Origin: Madurella fahalii
Lineage: Eukaryota > Ascomycota > Sordariomycetes > Sordariales
NCBI GenBank assembly: GCA_029876055.1
Contig: CM056876.1
Coordinates: forward strand, 4,402,001 to 4,466,000
Length of the DNA stretch: 64,000 nt
Reading direction: 5' to 3'
Part shown: piece after piece, positions 9,618-20,857 of the stretch
How positions within the stretch are numbered: position 1 is the first letter of the stretch
How the letters are laid out: each line of letters opens with the position of its first letter
Position numbers and translations under genes: made by a program
The notes under the pieces: generated by a model
Told to the model about the DNA's origin: nothing
The model's database searches: none
Seen by the model: the letters and a program-made list of their open reading frames with translations, nothing else

Positions 9618-11904
9618 TTAATCACGCGCGAGACGTGATCTGCTCCATGTGCCCCGATGCAATGGCAACGGCCCGTTCAGGGTCGGTGCATCTTTCTTTA
9701 CCTTTGCTTCAACGGGGTCGAATTGTTGGAGCTCGTGGTTTCGAGCCAGCCCCTCCGTCTCGTAGGCCGTGTCCTCGAGGCATTTTTGGTACACCCTCTT
9801 GAACTTCTTACTCAGGGGTGTTGAGCGAGTCCGCGTGCGCTCCTCCGATATCACAACGAGCATCTCGTTCTCGATGATGTCGAGCGCCTCATGTGCGAAC
9901 TGGGTGCATGTTTTGAGGCCGTGCAACTTGACGAACCACTGCAATGCGAAAGGACCGAGTCAAAACCGTGTCACCTACAGGAGATTTACAAGAAGATGAA
10001 AAAAATAAAAAATAAAAAATAAAGTAATACATAAGAAAGAAAGAAGGAAAGAAGGAAAGAAGGAAAGAAGGAAAGAAGGAAAGAAGGAAAGAAGGAAAGA
10101 AGGAAAGAAGGAAAGAAGGAAAGAAGGAAAGAAGGAAAGAAGGAAAGAAGGAAAGAAGGAAAGAAGGAAAGAATAAAAAGGACGGTGGCTTACCTCAGAT
10201 ACTGATCTCTTGACCTGCACCACATGGCCAGACCTGTCCTCTTTCTCCATGAGCTGGAAGAACAGAAGACTATTAACACCCTCCAGATAGTCCTGTGATT
10301 TGCGTACGCGCTCAAATTCGTCCAACAGCTTCCGTCCTCCCAGTAGCCACGTGAGGAGCTCGGTAAACAAGCAGCCCATCGTCCAGATATCGAACGCCCT
10401 TGACACCTTGGCACCGTCGATATCGCACTCGGGCGGACGGTAGCCCGGTACCCTAGGAGCCTTGTCCGAGGGCATGTTCGACCTGCTGACCTCGCGATTA
10501 AGCGAAGACAGGCCGAGGTCAGCCAAAACCAGAATCCCATGCGGGTCGTCGGTGGCTCGGAACCAGAGGATGTTGTCCGGCTTGATGTCGCTGTGCCTAC
10601 CGTACTTCTTCTCCGGGAGCAGGACTTGGGACGGAGGGTCATGGATCGTGTCAACGGCGGCCATAAGCCCGGCCACCTGCTTGGCCACCCAGCGCACGAT
10701 GCCCTTCTTCCCCTTCGGTGACTCACGCTCCCAATATTCTTCCAGCGAATAATCGGCCCAGGGAAAGATCAGATGGTAGTAACCCTGGAACTCAAAGCTA
10801 GCCAGCAACGTCACAAGATGCCGATGCGCGGCGCCGCCGAAAAGGCGCAGTTGGGAGTGTTCGTTGTGGAACTTGCCCCGCTCCTCCTTGTTGTTTTGAT
10901 TGAGCCGTTTCAGCGCGAAAGCTTGACACTCCTCGAGTTTGATCTGGGATAAGCCATTTGTCAGTTGTTGTCTGGCATCAGCTAGAGTTCATCTCCCTTC
11001 CTCGCCTCACCTCCTTCAATTTGTGACAAAACCCATGGCTGTCCGGGTCGATTATGATCTTGGTCACCGTCCCGTATGCCCCTTGCCTCTCGAATTGCAA
11101 CCCCGGAGGGTCTTCATCGCCGCCCTCGTGCTGTGAAACAACCCGCCAGGGGAGAATTCTCTTCGATTCAAACGTGTAGTGCTTCGGAAACTCCAGATAT
11201 GGCGGGATGACCGACCACTGTTGATCCTCGAAGAATTCCCTCTCGTGCTGTAACCATTTATCGATGAACTCTACTTTGCGGGGGGGGCCGGCACCCTGAC
11301 CGTTCTCGTTCGCCAGGAATCTGATATTGCCACGCTTGCATCCCGGTTGGCGCCTTATTGGGAGGATACTGTCCGATGCCTCCTGCTTTATGAGCTGCTG
11401 GATTTCATGGCCTTTCTCTACCAACAGGAGCAGGGCGAAGATTCGAATATAGTTGCGATCCAAGATCGCAGTCAAGATGTCGTGTTTTGCCATGCTCAGG
11501 CGTTGGTATTGATTTCTCTCCAACTCTTCATGGAGTCTCTCGCGCGACATGATGCGACGAAGCAACTCAGTGGGCCAGAATCTTTTCCCGTCGAAGCCCT
11601 TAAGCTCGTGGTTTCTCAGCGTATCGGCGAGCGTGCCGTTATTTGCAGAATCAATGCTAGAAAGACTCTCAACGTCGTACCGGGCCTCCCGATCATCGTC
11701 CTCGATCTGGATCGCCGAGTCATCCCATGGCAGACTCGCCTCATCGGTGCTCACCGATTCTTTCTCTATCTCTATGACGATGGTCTGCGGCGGCTCTACA
11801 CAGGTCCATTGTTCGGATCCAGAGTCGTCGGGTTGATCCGCTTGTCCGGATCCAGAATCGTCGGGCGGATCAACCCGGATCTGATAAACTTGGTTTGTGT
11901 CCAT
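9618..11904 (-). CDS. protein kinase-like protein, paralogue of the 2756-5686 gene
   Basis: CDS is complement(9618-9938, 10194-10943, 11011-11904), phase 0 at both junctions, 654 aa. The ATG at 11904 opens an acidic, disordered N-terminus. A helical domain (KRFWPTELLRRI, then RIFALLLLVEK) matches the same domain in the kinase-like gene at 2756. The kinase fold has QGAYGTVT (G-loop), FALKRL (lysine about 310), HSDIKPDN in place of HRDLKPEN, DLG in place of DFG (about 441), and RPPE in place of APE. The aspartates and lysine remain, so low activity is possible, but it may act as a scaffold. The 255-bp second intron carries a 17-copy octanucleotide repeat. The C-terminal exon is basic and has no known domain. 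Confidence 0.8.
10034..10173. repeat. octanucleotide microsatellite (GAAAGAAG)n inside a kinase intron
   Basis: About 17 near-perfect copies of GAAAGAAG on the plus strand, CTTTCTTC in the sense of the gene. It lies within the intron 9939-10193 of the kinase-like gene. Three units equal 24 nt, so the frame entering from exon 2 stays open through the whole repeat and would encode a hydrophobic SFFPSFLL octapeptide repeat if the intron were retained. Confidence 0.95.
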
Positions 11905-12946
11905 CGCGTCTCCAAATCCAGGCTAACGCTGATGATCGTTTGAATGGTGGAACGGATAAATAGAAAGAGCGGATCGATAGACGGCAAGCAAACAAACTTG
12001 ATTGCCAAAGTCGCGGAATAGAATAGCACAGAACTCTGGCAGAGAGAACCCCGGGCAAACAAAGCATAGAGCGGGAAGGAAGCCGGATCTTCACCTCCAC
12101 GGGAACACAGGGTCGCCGTCCCTTAAACCCACCACGTCTTCATGAAGGCAACGAGAATGCCAAGCCAAGGCGACCAGCCATTTCCTGCGCGGACCAATAG
12201 TAACATGTTGAAGCACAAGGCTGAGACATGCCGACGTGGCTGCTGCTTGTAACACACCCCCCACTACACCTCAGTCGGTGAACTCGGGTAATCTCCTTTC
12301 CTCATTGCAAGACATTACCGGATTTCTGAGCCTCATCCGGGACACCAGTTTCGGTGGGCAGAAGCATTGTGGCCGCGTAATCAGGATCCCGGCGGTCTAC
12401 TAACAAGCCCAACTCTCACCGAGTTACCAGAAGCAGCAAATATCCCTATTGGGCATGAATGCAGCTCTTCTCCAACCCAACCCAACCTGTTGAAGTGCAT
12501 ATTTGGTCAGACACCGACGGCAAAACGGCTCGAGGTACCGCCTGCGGATGCTCCAAAGCCGATAGGTCAACCCAGCAAACGTTAGCATGCAAGTATGCTC
12601 CATTTGCATGTCTGCAAACTCTAACTTGACCAGCACACCATCGTCTGCCCACACATCGCACCCAGCCTCTCTGCATGCACATGCAGTGTTCACTGTGCTA
12701 GCCGTGACTGGCTTTGCGTTTGCCACGCTGCCTGCTTTTCAGGTAGATACTTAGACTCCGGCTTAAGCAAGGTCTAAAGCATAAACTAAGTCTAGCCAAT
12801 GATAGGCAGCATAAGTGGTAGCCTCGTCTGAGGCTTAAAAAAAGAAAATAGGGACGCCAGCAAATCAACGCAACCATGGCACCCCTACACGGCAATGGCA
12901 CGTGAGCCTCAAGCCCCTCTGCTGCGCCCCGCCGGCTACCAGACCC
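11905..12946. other. intergenic, no gene seen
   Basis: About 1 kb between the kinase-like gene start and the NLR stop. It holds the minus-strand kinase promoter. A short inverted repeat AGCCTCgtctGAGGCT followed by an A-run occurs near 12821-12845. No coding frame with splice support is seen. Confidence 0.45.
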
Positions 12947-15900
12947 TCATTCCGCCGCCGCCTCCCGATGCAGCAGTGCGAGAACAAACGTCCCAAACCA
13001 CAGCTTCCTATTGCTTCCCCAAGTCCCCTTCAGGGTCATCTTCTCAGCATCGAGCTGGCCACGGTACAGCCACCCGTGTCTCTCGTAGAGCTTGACGAAC
13101 CAGACGGTGCCGATGGGATCGACAAAGCCGTGGAACTGAAACTTGCCCACGGCGTCCTCGCTCTCGCTCGAAAAGGTGGACGGCCGCAACCCCGGCGGCG
13201 GCGCGGCGGGTATGTCGATGGAGAAGGACATCTTCTCCTCCCAGGCGATCCGCTCGTGGTGGCCGGCCCACGAGCCCGAGATGGCTTTCCTCGTCCCCAT
13301 GACCGAGAGCTGGTTTGCGGACTGGTTCGGGCCCGCGGCGAGGAGCGACGGGCGTCGGCTGATGTGGAGGCTGAAGTTGTCCATGTTGGCCCGGATGAAG
13401 CCGACCGCCTCCATGCCGTGGTCTACCGCCAGGTCGATGGGGGTGGAGCCTATCATGTCCTCCGCGGAGACGTCGGCGCCCTTCTCGATCAGGAAGTCGG
13501 CCACGTCCCAGTGGAGGTACTTGGTTGCGTAGTGCAGAGCCGTCCGGTCGACCGTGTCCCGAGAGTTGATCCGGACGCCGCTGCGCAGCAAGAGCTTGGC
13601 GGCGGTCAGATGACCCCTGGCGGCTGCGGCGCGCAATGCTTCCTCAATAACTCGGACCGGCAAAGGTGGGCCAAGCGTGTCGAGAAGCCGTTTGATTCCT
13701 TGGACGTCCCCGTCGTAAGCCATGATGACGAGATTGCTGTCATCGGAGCTCGTCTCGATCGGGCCCTGCTTACCCGTCGTCTCGGTTGCTTGCTGGGACT
13801 TGAAGTAGCCGCGGCGCACCAGCAGTTCCGCGATATCGACATTTCCGGAACTGGCCGCAATGTCGTACAGAGAGCTTTTCGCCTGCTCCCATATGCATCT
13901 CATGCTGGCTCCCATGTCCAGCAGCAGGACAATCATCTCCCGATTGGCGTTTTCCGTAGCAAGAATAATGGCCGTAAGGCCGCCTGAATGTGTCTGGCTA
14001 ACATCGGCGCCATGTTCGTGGAGCAGTCTCACAGCGGCGGGATGGCCGTTTGCAGCTGCCACCTGCAACGGAGCGCAGTCAGCGGTGTCCGAGACCCCTG
14101 TTACCACCGCGCCTGTGTTGATGAGTGTCTTGATGATCTCGAGGTTCCCGGTGGCGGCGGCGTCGTGTAGCGGCGTCCACCCTCGACTATTAGAGAAGTT
14201 GGGGTCCGCCCCCTTTTTGAGCAGCAGACCAACAGCTTGCGGCTTCTGGAGCTTGACGGCTTGCTTGAGCGCCTCTTGGCCGTTAAGGATGAGCGATTTA
14301 TCTATGCCGCATCCGTTATCTAGCAGTATGGCAAGAATATACGCATTGTCGTGAAATACGGCTTCGGCGAGTGGGTTCCCACTACCGGGAATGTCCAAGT
14401 TCGCGCCGTGTTTTATCAAGAGCAAGAGGACGTCCCGGTTGCCATGACAACAAGCCGTGGTCGCAGCTGTCCACGAGTTGCGTGAGGCTGCATCGACATC
14501 TGCTCCACGCTCGAGAAGCTGCTGGGCGATGGCTACGCTGCCGCGTTTCGCAGCGTGATGCAAAGCCGTCCATCCCCGCTCGTCCGTAGCCTTTACGTCA
14601 GCCCCAGCATCTAGAAGGACTTTCACGAGCTCGTCGCCGGACGTGGCCGCCGCAGCAACGATGGCAGCTCCATACACTCCGCCGGTCTGCAGCACGTCAA
14701 CCCCGAGGCTCACAAGATGCTTGACGGTCTCCACACGGTTCATAGCAACCGCTGCTGCAGAGGGAACCCGAAGCGGCCACCCTTGCAGCCGCAGTCCAGG
14801 CCCTGGCCCTCCAGCCACTTGACCACATCCGTCAGTCCGAGAAGGGATGCATAATAGATGGGGTTTTGCACCGCCTGTGGCCATATTTCTGCGCTGCTCT
14901 TCCAATCGTTGGTCTCCCCACCGTTGGCCCCATTATCTGCGGCTTCAGACACTCCGGTATCTCCTTTGGGAAAGGCGTTCCCGGTCGCTGAGTTGGTCCC
15001 GCACTCGCCGCTGTCATTCGATTCCGGATCGGGGTCGTCATCCTGAGAGCTATGGCGCTCGACGGCTGCGTCCATCAGCCGTTCTTCCATCACCGGTGTC
15101 CTGCAATTTCACCGTCAACTGGTCTTGTTTCGATTTTCAAAGTAACGATGCCAGCGTGGTCACGCACCAGACTCTCCAACTCGCCACCGAGGGATCAAAT
15201 GCCTTCTGGGTCCGAGTCATGATGTCCTCTGGCGGTTTCGGCTTCTCGTGGAAGCTGTGGTAGTACCACGCCCACGACGCATACGAGAGAAAGGGGTACA
15301 TGGTGGTATCTGGTGGGACCTCCTCAAACGTGTCCAAAGTGAGGCAGCGCAGACAGATGTTGGAGAGACGAATTTCCTGTGCCGCCGTGTCGGCGAGACC
15401 GAGCTCGAGTGCCCATCGGTTATCGCCTGACGGGTTGGATAAGTACTCCTTCACGGAGAAGTGAACGAAGTGAACCGTGTGGTCGGCCAACGGGAGGTCC
15501 GAGCTGGTGGATCTCAACTGAAGCAGGGAGCCACACCGGCCGAGGATCATCTCTTTGACGTAGTCGTCGTCAACGAAACCCTCGTGCCAGTTATCTGGCA
15601 GATCATCCTCGGGGTATCTGTCCTCCAAGTCATCCGCGGACACTACGAGAGCTTCGGCCAGTTCCATGCTTTGAGGGGGCGAACAGCGAACAGGAGCCAT
15701 TGCAAGATCATGACGGCCTGGTCCCTCTCGTAAGACGGCAGCCGAGAGATTTTGTCAAGTTCGCGAGAATAAGCCTCGCTGATACCAGACGGCATCTCCT
15801 TGACCCTCTTGGCGAGCTGCTTTGCGTTTTGCCCCGGTGATATCTCCTGCTCGAGGAGTTTGATCCAGAGAAACATGCCTTCGCTCCGCTCCGCCGCCGT

Positions 15901-17488
15901 ATCGGCAATCTCTCGCCGGAGTTTCTCGGTCTTCCTAGCAAGCCTAGCGTTGACCATGAACTCGGAGAAGGACCGCACGTCGGCTGCCGTGTCCTTTGCC
16001 GAGATCTTGTACTCGAGTTTTGTGATGCCGGCGCCGTGGACCGAGTTTCGCGCGAGGTACTCGCTAATGTTTGGAACATCCCTGCTGACCACCAGCACGC
16101 GCGACTTGGTCTGGGCGAGGTTCTGAATCAGGTCGCGGAGAAAACACTTTCTCGGGTCGTTGCGGTGATAGCGAGTGCCAGTGTCAATGTCGACACATTC
16201 GTCGAAGCCATCAACGACGAAAGTGCAGTCCTCGACGACACTGCCCACGGCGCGGAAAAGCTCCCATAGCCCCAAATGGGTCACAGTCTGCTCGTTTTTG
16301 CGTGATGTGTGCACACGCTCTAGGACTGAAAGCAGCGCTTCATTCGGCTGGTCTAACTGCTGGACGAGCCAGGAGCGGAGAATGGCGAACGGGTCACGGG
16401 TGAGCTGGTTGTCGGCCACGCAGAAGAAATATGACGGTTCACGCTGGTTCTTCTTCACCTTCAGATGTCGAATGATCCATGCCGATAGAAACGTCTTCCC
16501 GAACCCGGCCGGCCCGTGAATCCAGAGCAGCCGTGGGCCGGTGTCGCCGGGGGACTCCCAAGCATGGAACTCTGCCAGATTCAATGCCCACTCACAGGTT
16601 CCCGCGTGGTGATATTGCAGGGCAGTCTCATATGTGTTCTTTGTGTCTATCCCGTTAATCCAAGCGGATAGTTTCTTAAGGCGCCCCTCGACTGACTTGC
16701 AGGCGTCTTCCGCGCTCTGCTTGATGCCGTTGATGATATCCTGAAGCTGGACGCCGGTGCATTCGTTTTGCACGAGACACACCAGTTTGTAGACATGGTT
16801 TTCGTCCTTCTCGATCCGTAGCATTGGTTCCTCGACCATGTGCTTCGCGCTATTGGCGACGCTTTTCAGGGTTCGCTTGAGAGTGCTCTGTCCATAATAC
16901 TTGGCTGCTTGAGCCAGGAACTTGAGCACCGCTCCATAGAGCTTGACAAGGGCCACGGAGAGTTGGTTCGTCAGGCTTGATGTGCGGATGAGAACACGGG
17001 TCTCAAGCTCGGTATACCGCGTGATAGTTCTGGCGACCGTCTCAAGACTGTCGGCCATAAGGCCAAATGTCTGACAATCATTGATGGCCATTTGCAGCAG
17101 GGTTTTCAGAGCGCCCCATGGAAGCGCGGCGTGGGAGGGATCAAACTGGGCCACGCCATCGCCAATCGCAGCGAACCGGTTGAGCCAGTCACAGACTTTG
17201 GCCAGCACATCCCGAACCATGACTTGCTCGCCGGCTCTATTGGTGTACAGCACCCATTGCCTCTTGACGCATTCTCCTCTCTTATCCTCGACGGTCTTGA
17301 TGATTGCGGAGGGGCTGGCGTCGACTTTTTGGCGAATCGATCCTAGAATCTCCTTGTCGGCATCAGTAAGCCCATCGAACGCTTCATCCCAAAGGCCGGG
17401 CTGCCAAGTTTGTCAGCACCGGCATTCCACACGTGCAAAGAGTCAAAAGACCGGCCCCGCCTCCTACCATGACATCGTCGCGGTCCAT
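12947..17488 (-). pseudogene. NACHT-ankyrin NLR (STAND) gene with two frame breaks
   Basis: The start is ATG at 17488. A 7-codon first exon joins in phase through a 67-bp intron (17401-17467) to GLWDEAF, the usual opening of the fungal STAND N-terminal (DUF7708-like) domain. Next come a NACHT domain with Walker A GPAGFGKT and Walker B VVDGFDE, then about 12 ankyrin repeats. The C-terminus is a beta-rich domain (SWAGHHER ... WFVKLYERHGWLYRG ... KGTWGSN). One probable intron (donor GTGCGT, acceptor TTGCAG, near 15100-15165) joins in phase. The frame breaks near 15665-15681 (after FAVRPLK, with MELAEAL in the next frame) and again near 14748-14758 (after FPLQ, with AVAMNRVE). Neither has room for an intron. 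Sequence error is the alternative to true loss. Intact relatives act as intracellular receptors in non-self recognition. Confidence 0.85.
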
Positions 17489-17989
17489 GATGCGCGACAG
17501 TAGCCTTAGTAGGGCGTCCTCAAGGGCCCGAAGGAATAAATCAGGTGATTTGTGAGGAAAGGGGGAGTGTCTAAGGAATAGTAAGGCTGCCCAAGTTAAA
17601 CAGAGGCAGTGAGGGGCTGCTTGCGGCATACTCACTGCCTTAGACAAGTGCCCGTGTTGGCTTCTACCTTAGGGCACCTACGTAGGTATCGTCGCCAAGA
17701 CCTGCGCCCGCTGTGCTGGACACACAGTAATTACAGCGCAGTACTGTATGTACAGTATGGTACGTACCATGCTTGGCTTCCTGTCGCACAACGAACCCGG
17801 GATCATGGCACCTCAGTTTTACACTAATCATGCCTCATCCGAGCGCCCTGCAAGCGAATCTCACGTCAGCAAACACTAGAGCCAGCGGCCGAATCGTGAA
17901 ACCTAAATTTTTAGATCCGGCCAAGTTCATCCTCCGTAGCTCGGACTCTCCACCTCATCAGACTCGGCCAAACTCGACAATTGTGCGCC
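17489..17989. promoter_or_regulatory. divergent intergenic region with clustered palindromes
   Basis: Lies between the minus-strand NLR and the plus-strand DUF7704 gene. It contains ACCTACGTAGGT (about 17678-17689) and the palindrome pair described at 17742-17770. No coding frame is convincing. Confidence 0.4.
17742..17770. repeat. two adjoining palindromes
   Basis: TACTGTA-tg-TACAGTA (17742-17757) is followed by a perfect 14-bp palindrome ATGGTACGTACCAT (17757-17770), sharing one base. They could be dimer binding sites or cruciform-forming DNA. The role is unknown. Confidence 0.8.
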
Positions 17990-18540
17990 ATGGCCCGATC
18001 AACGTTACCCACCTTCCCACTGATTATCCTCGGCATCGTCGAGCCTATTTTGCTGTAGGTTGCTCGGTTGCGTCTCCATAAGATCTCTTACTATTTGGGC
18101 TGACCTTTCCCTTTCCCCTCAGCGTCTGGGCTTACGTCGTCGGCATGCGCGATCCCGCCGGCTACTTTGCCAACCAAGTCCCGAACGAGACCGCTGCAGC
18201 GGATGCCTTCTCCCCCGAGGCACTGGGAGTGACGCTGCAGCTGGTCAACGTCCTGCTTCTGCTCGCGGCAATCGCCGTGGTATGCTGCTTCTCGCGCGAC
18301 CCGGCAACGGTAAAGGGTTATCTGGTTGCTGTCGCGTTCGCCGATTACGGCCACATCTACGCCGCGTACCGAGCAGTGGGCGCCGAGACCTTCTTCAGCC
18401 CTTCGCAGTGGAACGACATGGTGTGGGGCGGGGTGGGTTGCAGTGCCGTCTTGAATGCCATCCGTTGGTTGACCCTGTTTGGCGCGTTTGGTCCGATTGC
18501 AAACGCGAGCAATGCAGGCGCGGCAAAGAAGCGCCAATAA
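17990..18540 (+). CDS. DUF7704 family membrane protein
   Basis: Exons 17990-18054 and 18123-18540 join in phase (donor GTAGGT, acceptor CCCTCAG), giving 160 aa. The N-terminus LPTFPLIILGIVEPILLVWAY and the following FANQVP match the usual opening of fungal DUF7704 proteins. Four hydrophobic segments are seen (about residues 8-28, 55-78, 85-105, 120-145), so it is an integral membrane protein of unknown function. The C-terminus AAKKRQ could be a di-lysine-type ER retrieval signal, which is inference. It is divergent from the NLR. Confidence 0.8.
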
Positions 18541-19828
18541 TCAGGTACCTACCTTAGGTATAAGGTTCGAGTGGGAGATTCACCCTCGCTTGCTTGGATA
18601 ACGAGGCGCATATCGATCAACTATCCGCTCAAAAAGATCTTCGGACTACTGTGCTGCCGAGAAGCATGACTGCAGCTATGAGACAGATGCTTGGACGCGA
18701 GAAGGATGCAGTTCAGTGAGTTTTCTGGATGAGACGAAAACGATGTGCTGCACTGCTGCGAAGAGAAGACGAGGGAAGAGTCGACTGGTTTAGGTGGCCG
18801 GGGAATGGAACGCCGTAGTAATTCATCCTTCTATACCCCCATGTTCCTCCTCCTGTAGCACACAACCGAGAACAGATATGGGAGAGGTGAGATGTAAGGC
18901 TGAGATTAACGCACAGATTCCCCGACGCGACCAACGCCGGAGGCTGCACAGGAACCGCCTCTCGGTTGCGCAACAAGGCCAGGGTGGCGTTGATGTAGCT
19001 GGATCACGGCCGGGCTGAAATCCAACATCACTGGCCGGGACGAGTCTGCGGTATCCACAGTTCGAATGCATATCACGTGAACGGTGAACCCCGTTTTTGG
19101 TCGCCGACCTGGAGAGACGGGAGTTGGCTAGTCGCACCATCAATCGTCACAACGCGGCGCAGCAGCGCGACATTCCACTGGGAGATCCCGTCGGTGATTT
19201 GTGGCGGCAAAGCATAGCTCAAACACGCCCGGCGGTGTATTGCTGCTTACGGGGAAGGGGAGGAGGGGGGTCAACACCTGCCTTGTCATGCACGCCGTCG
19301 CGCGTAACGGGCAAATCATAGACGAAGGCAACATCGCTGTGGAGATCGCCTGGGCCAAGCGACTTAATGTACACTACGGAGGTACACTAGATGCAGTGTA
19401 CACTAGCCAGATTCGGTTGATTAAGCTGCTCTAAGACTTTGGCCGAGGCGAGGCACAGCTTCGTTACGGGGAATCTGACATTTCGGCCCACGCGCCAAGC
19501 AGCAGCGAGAGCTTGGCCTCGGCTTTCCTGCCCTACCAGGGCATGACCAGTGTCGCTGGGGGGTTCCATTTGATCCTAGCGCAAGAGCCCTAGCGGGGCC
19601 TACACATGGTTCTCGAACGAGCATGGTCGTCCAGGGGCAGGCAAAAACCTCGTCGCCCTGATTCTCGGTCCCCATCCAAAACCTTTCTTCCCCCCAGTGC
19701 ACCGCGGCAAAGCTGGAACTCCTTTTTTCTCTCCCGGAGCGAGGCTACAGCCTGCGCATCCATCCGGCAACCGTTACGAGGCTTGAGAAGGCAACTGGGA
19801 GAGAGGCGGGGACGGCATCTGAGTCACC
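18541..19828. other. intergenic, no gene seen
   Basis: Contains ACCTTAGGTA-type short palindromes near 18545-18560 and repeats of GTACACTA near 19369-19405. Open frames here lack splice support and family signal. The 3' part should hold the promoter of the gene at 19829. Confidence 0.4.
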
Positions 19829-20857
19829 ATGGCGCATACCAACCAAAGGCGGATCGTTCTCGGCCCGCTTACAACCACCTTCACGCCGCCAGCACCATGC
19901 AGTGTCGCGGTCGGCCTCTGCGAGACATGCGATGTCGCCTGGTGGGGACAGACATGCGCACCGAGGACGGTGCAGGATGACCCGAGTTGCTGGCCAGCAC
20001 CGACAGTAGGAGCTGTGAGTCCCGAGCAGATGCTATTAGGGTGGGGTTTCTACTCGCCGGGAGTCATCTGCCCGGCCGGCTACACGTCGGCATGCACGGC
20101 GGTGGCCGGCCAGACGACGGGGTGGAAGCACCAATTCGTCATGGAACCTGAAGAGACCTTTATCGGGTGCTGCCCGACGGGATTTAAATGCGACAACCTC
20201 AGGGGCCAGACGTGCATCTCAGGCGTCAGGTCAACTGAACTGCCGACCCTCAGCTGTGATGCCGGCTCCACTGTCAATTTCGGCTTCACCACGCTTCCCA
20301 ACCCGAGCGCAAACGTATCGGTGCTCAACCTCTTTGCTCCCATGATCCAACTCGCATGGAAGGAATCCGACCTGTCTTCCTTAACCACCAGCACCTCGTC
20401 CGCCACCTCAAGTTCCGGCACCCCCTCAAACTCGTCCCCGACGACCTCGGCCGCCACCGCGACCCAAGATGCGCAAACCGGCAGCAGGGATGCCTCCAAC
20501 GATCTCTCCATCGGCGCCATCGCCGGAATCGCCGTGGGCGCCGCAGTCCTCTTTCTCGCCATAGTCGCAGCTGCCGTCTACGTATGGCGCCGACGCCGGA
20601 GCCAAATGGGCGGTTCGGCCCTTTCGGATGGCAGCAGCCGCAGTACGGCCCCGCCGGGGTATACGGCGGTCTCGCCCATCGACAGCCAAAAGCAGTTCCA
20701 GCACTACTACAGTGGCGCGCCACAGCCGTGGGGGGGCATGTCCGAGCTGAATGCAACAATGCAGGTGTACGAGGCTCCCGGGCCTGGGTATGGGCCGACA
20801 GAGATGCCGGCATATGGGACCGACCGGGCCGAGATGCCTACCCTAAGGTATAATTGA
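19829..20857 (+). CDS. Cys-rich single-pass membrane protein with Ser/Thr stalk
   Basis: Single exon, 342 aa. The ectodomain (about 1-180) is Cys-rich with GLCETCDVAWWGQTC and FIGCCPTGFKCD, a pattern common in ascomycete surface proteins. A Ser/Thr-rich stalk (about 180-222) probably carries O-glycans. One membrane helix (about 227-251, IGAIAGIAVGAAVLFLAIV) is followed by RRRR and a 90-residue Gly/Pro/Tyr-rich cytosolic tail. This layout resembles cell-wall sensors (WSC/Mid2-like), but no WSC domain is visible. No N-terminal signal peptide is evident, so the helix may serve as signal anchor or a 5' exon may be missing. Function is otherwise unknown. Confidence 0.75.
   Translation: MAHTNQRRIVLGPLTTTFTPPAPCSVAVGLCETCDVAWWGQTCAPRTVQDDPSCWPAPTVGAVSPEQMLLGWGFYSPGVICPAGYTSACTAVAGQTTGWKHQFVMEPEETFIGCCPTGFKCDNLRGQTCISGVRSTELPTLSCDAGSTVNFGFTTLPNPSANVSVLNLFAPMIQLAWKESDLSSLTTSTSSATSSSGTPSNSSPTTSAATATQDAQTGSRDASNDLSIGAIAGIAVGAAVLFLAIVAAAVYVWRRRRSQMGGSALSDGSSRSTAPPGYTAVSPIDSQKQFQHYYSGAPQPWGGMSELNATMQVYEAPGPGYGPTEMPAYGTDRAEMPTLRYN

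Noticed and set aside
9975..10190. Hydrophobic SFFPSFLL repeat as the normal C-terminus of the second kinase
   Set aside because: A clean GTAAGC donor and TTGCAG acceptor remove it in phase and lead to a proper last exon. Kept only as a possible retained-intron form.
12902..13987. 361-aa plus-strand open frame
   Set aside because: It is antisense to the ankyrin part of the NLR and shows no domain of its own.
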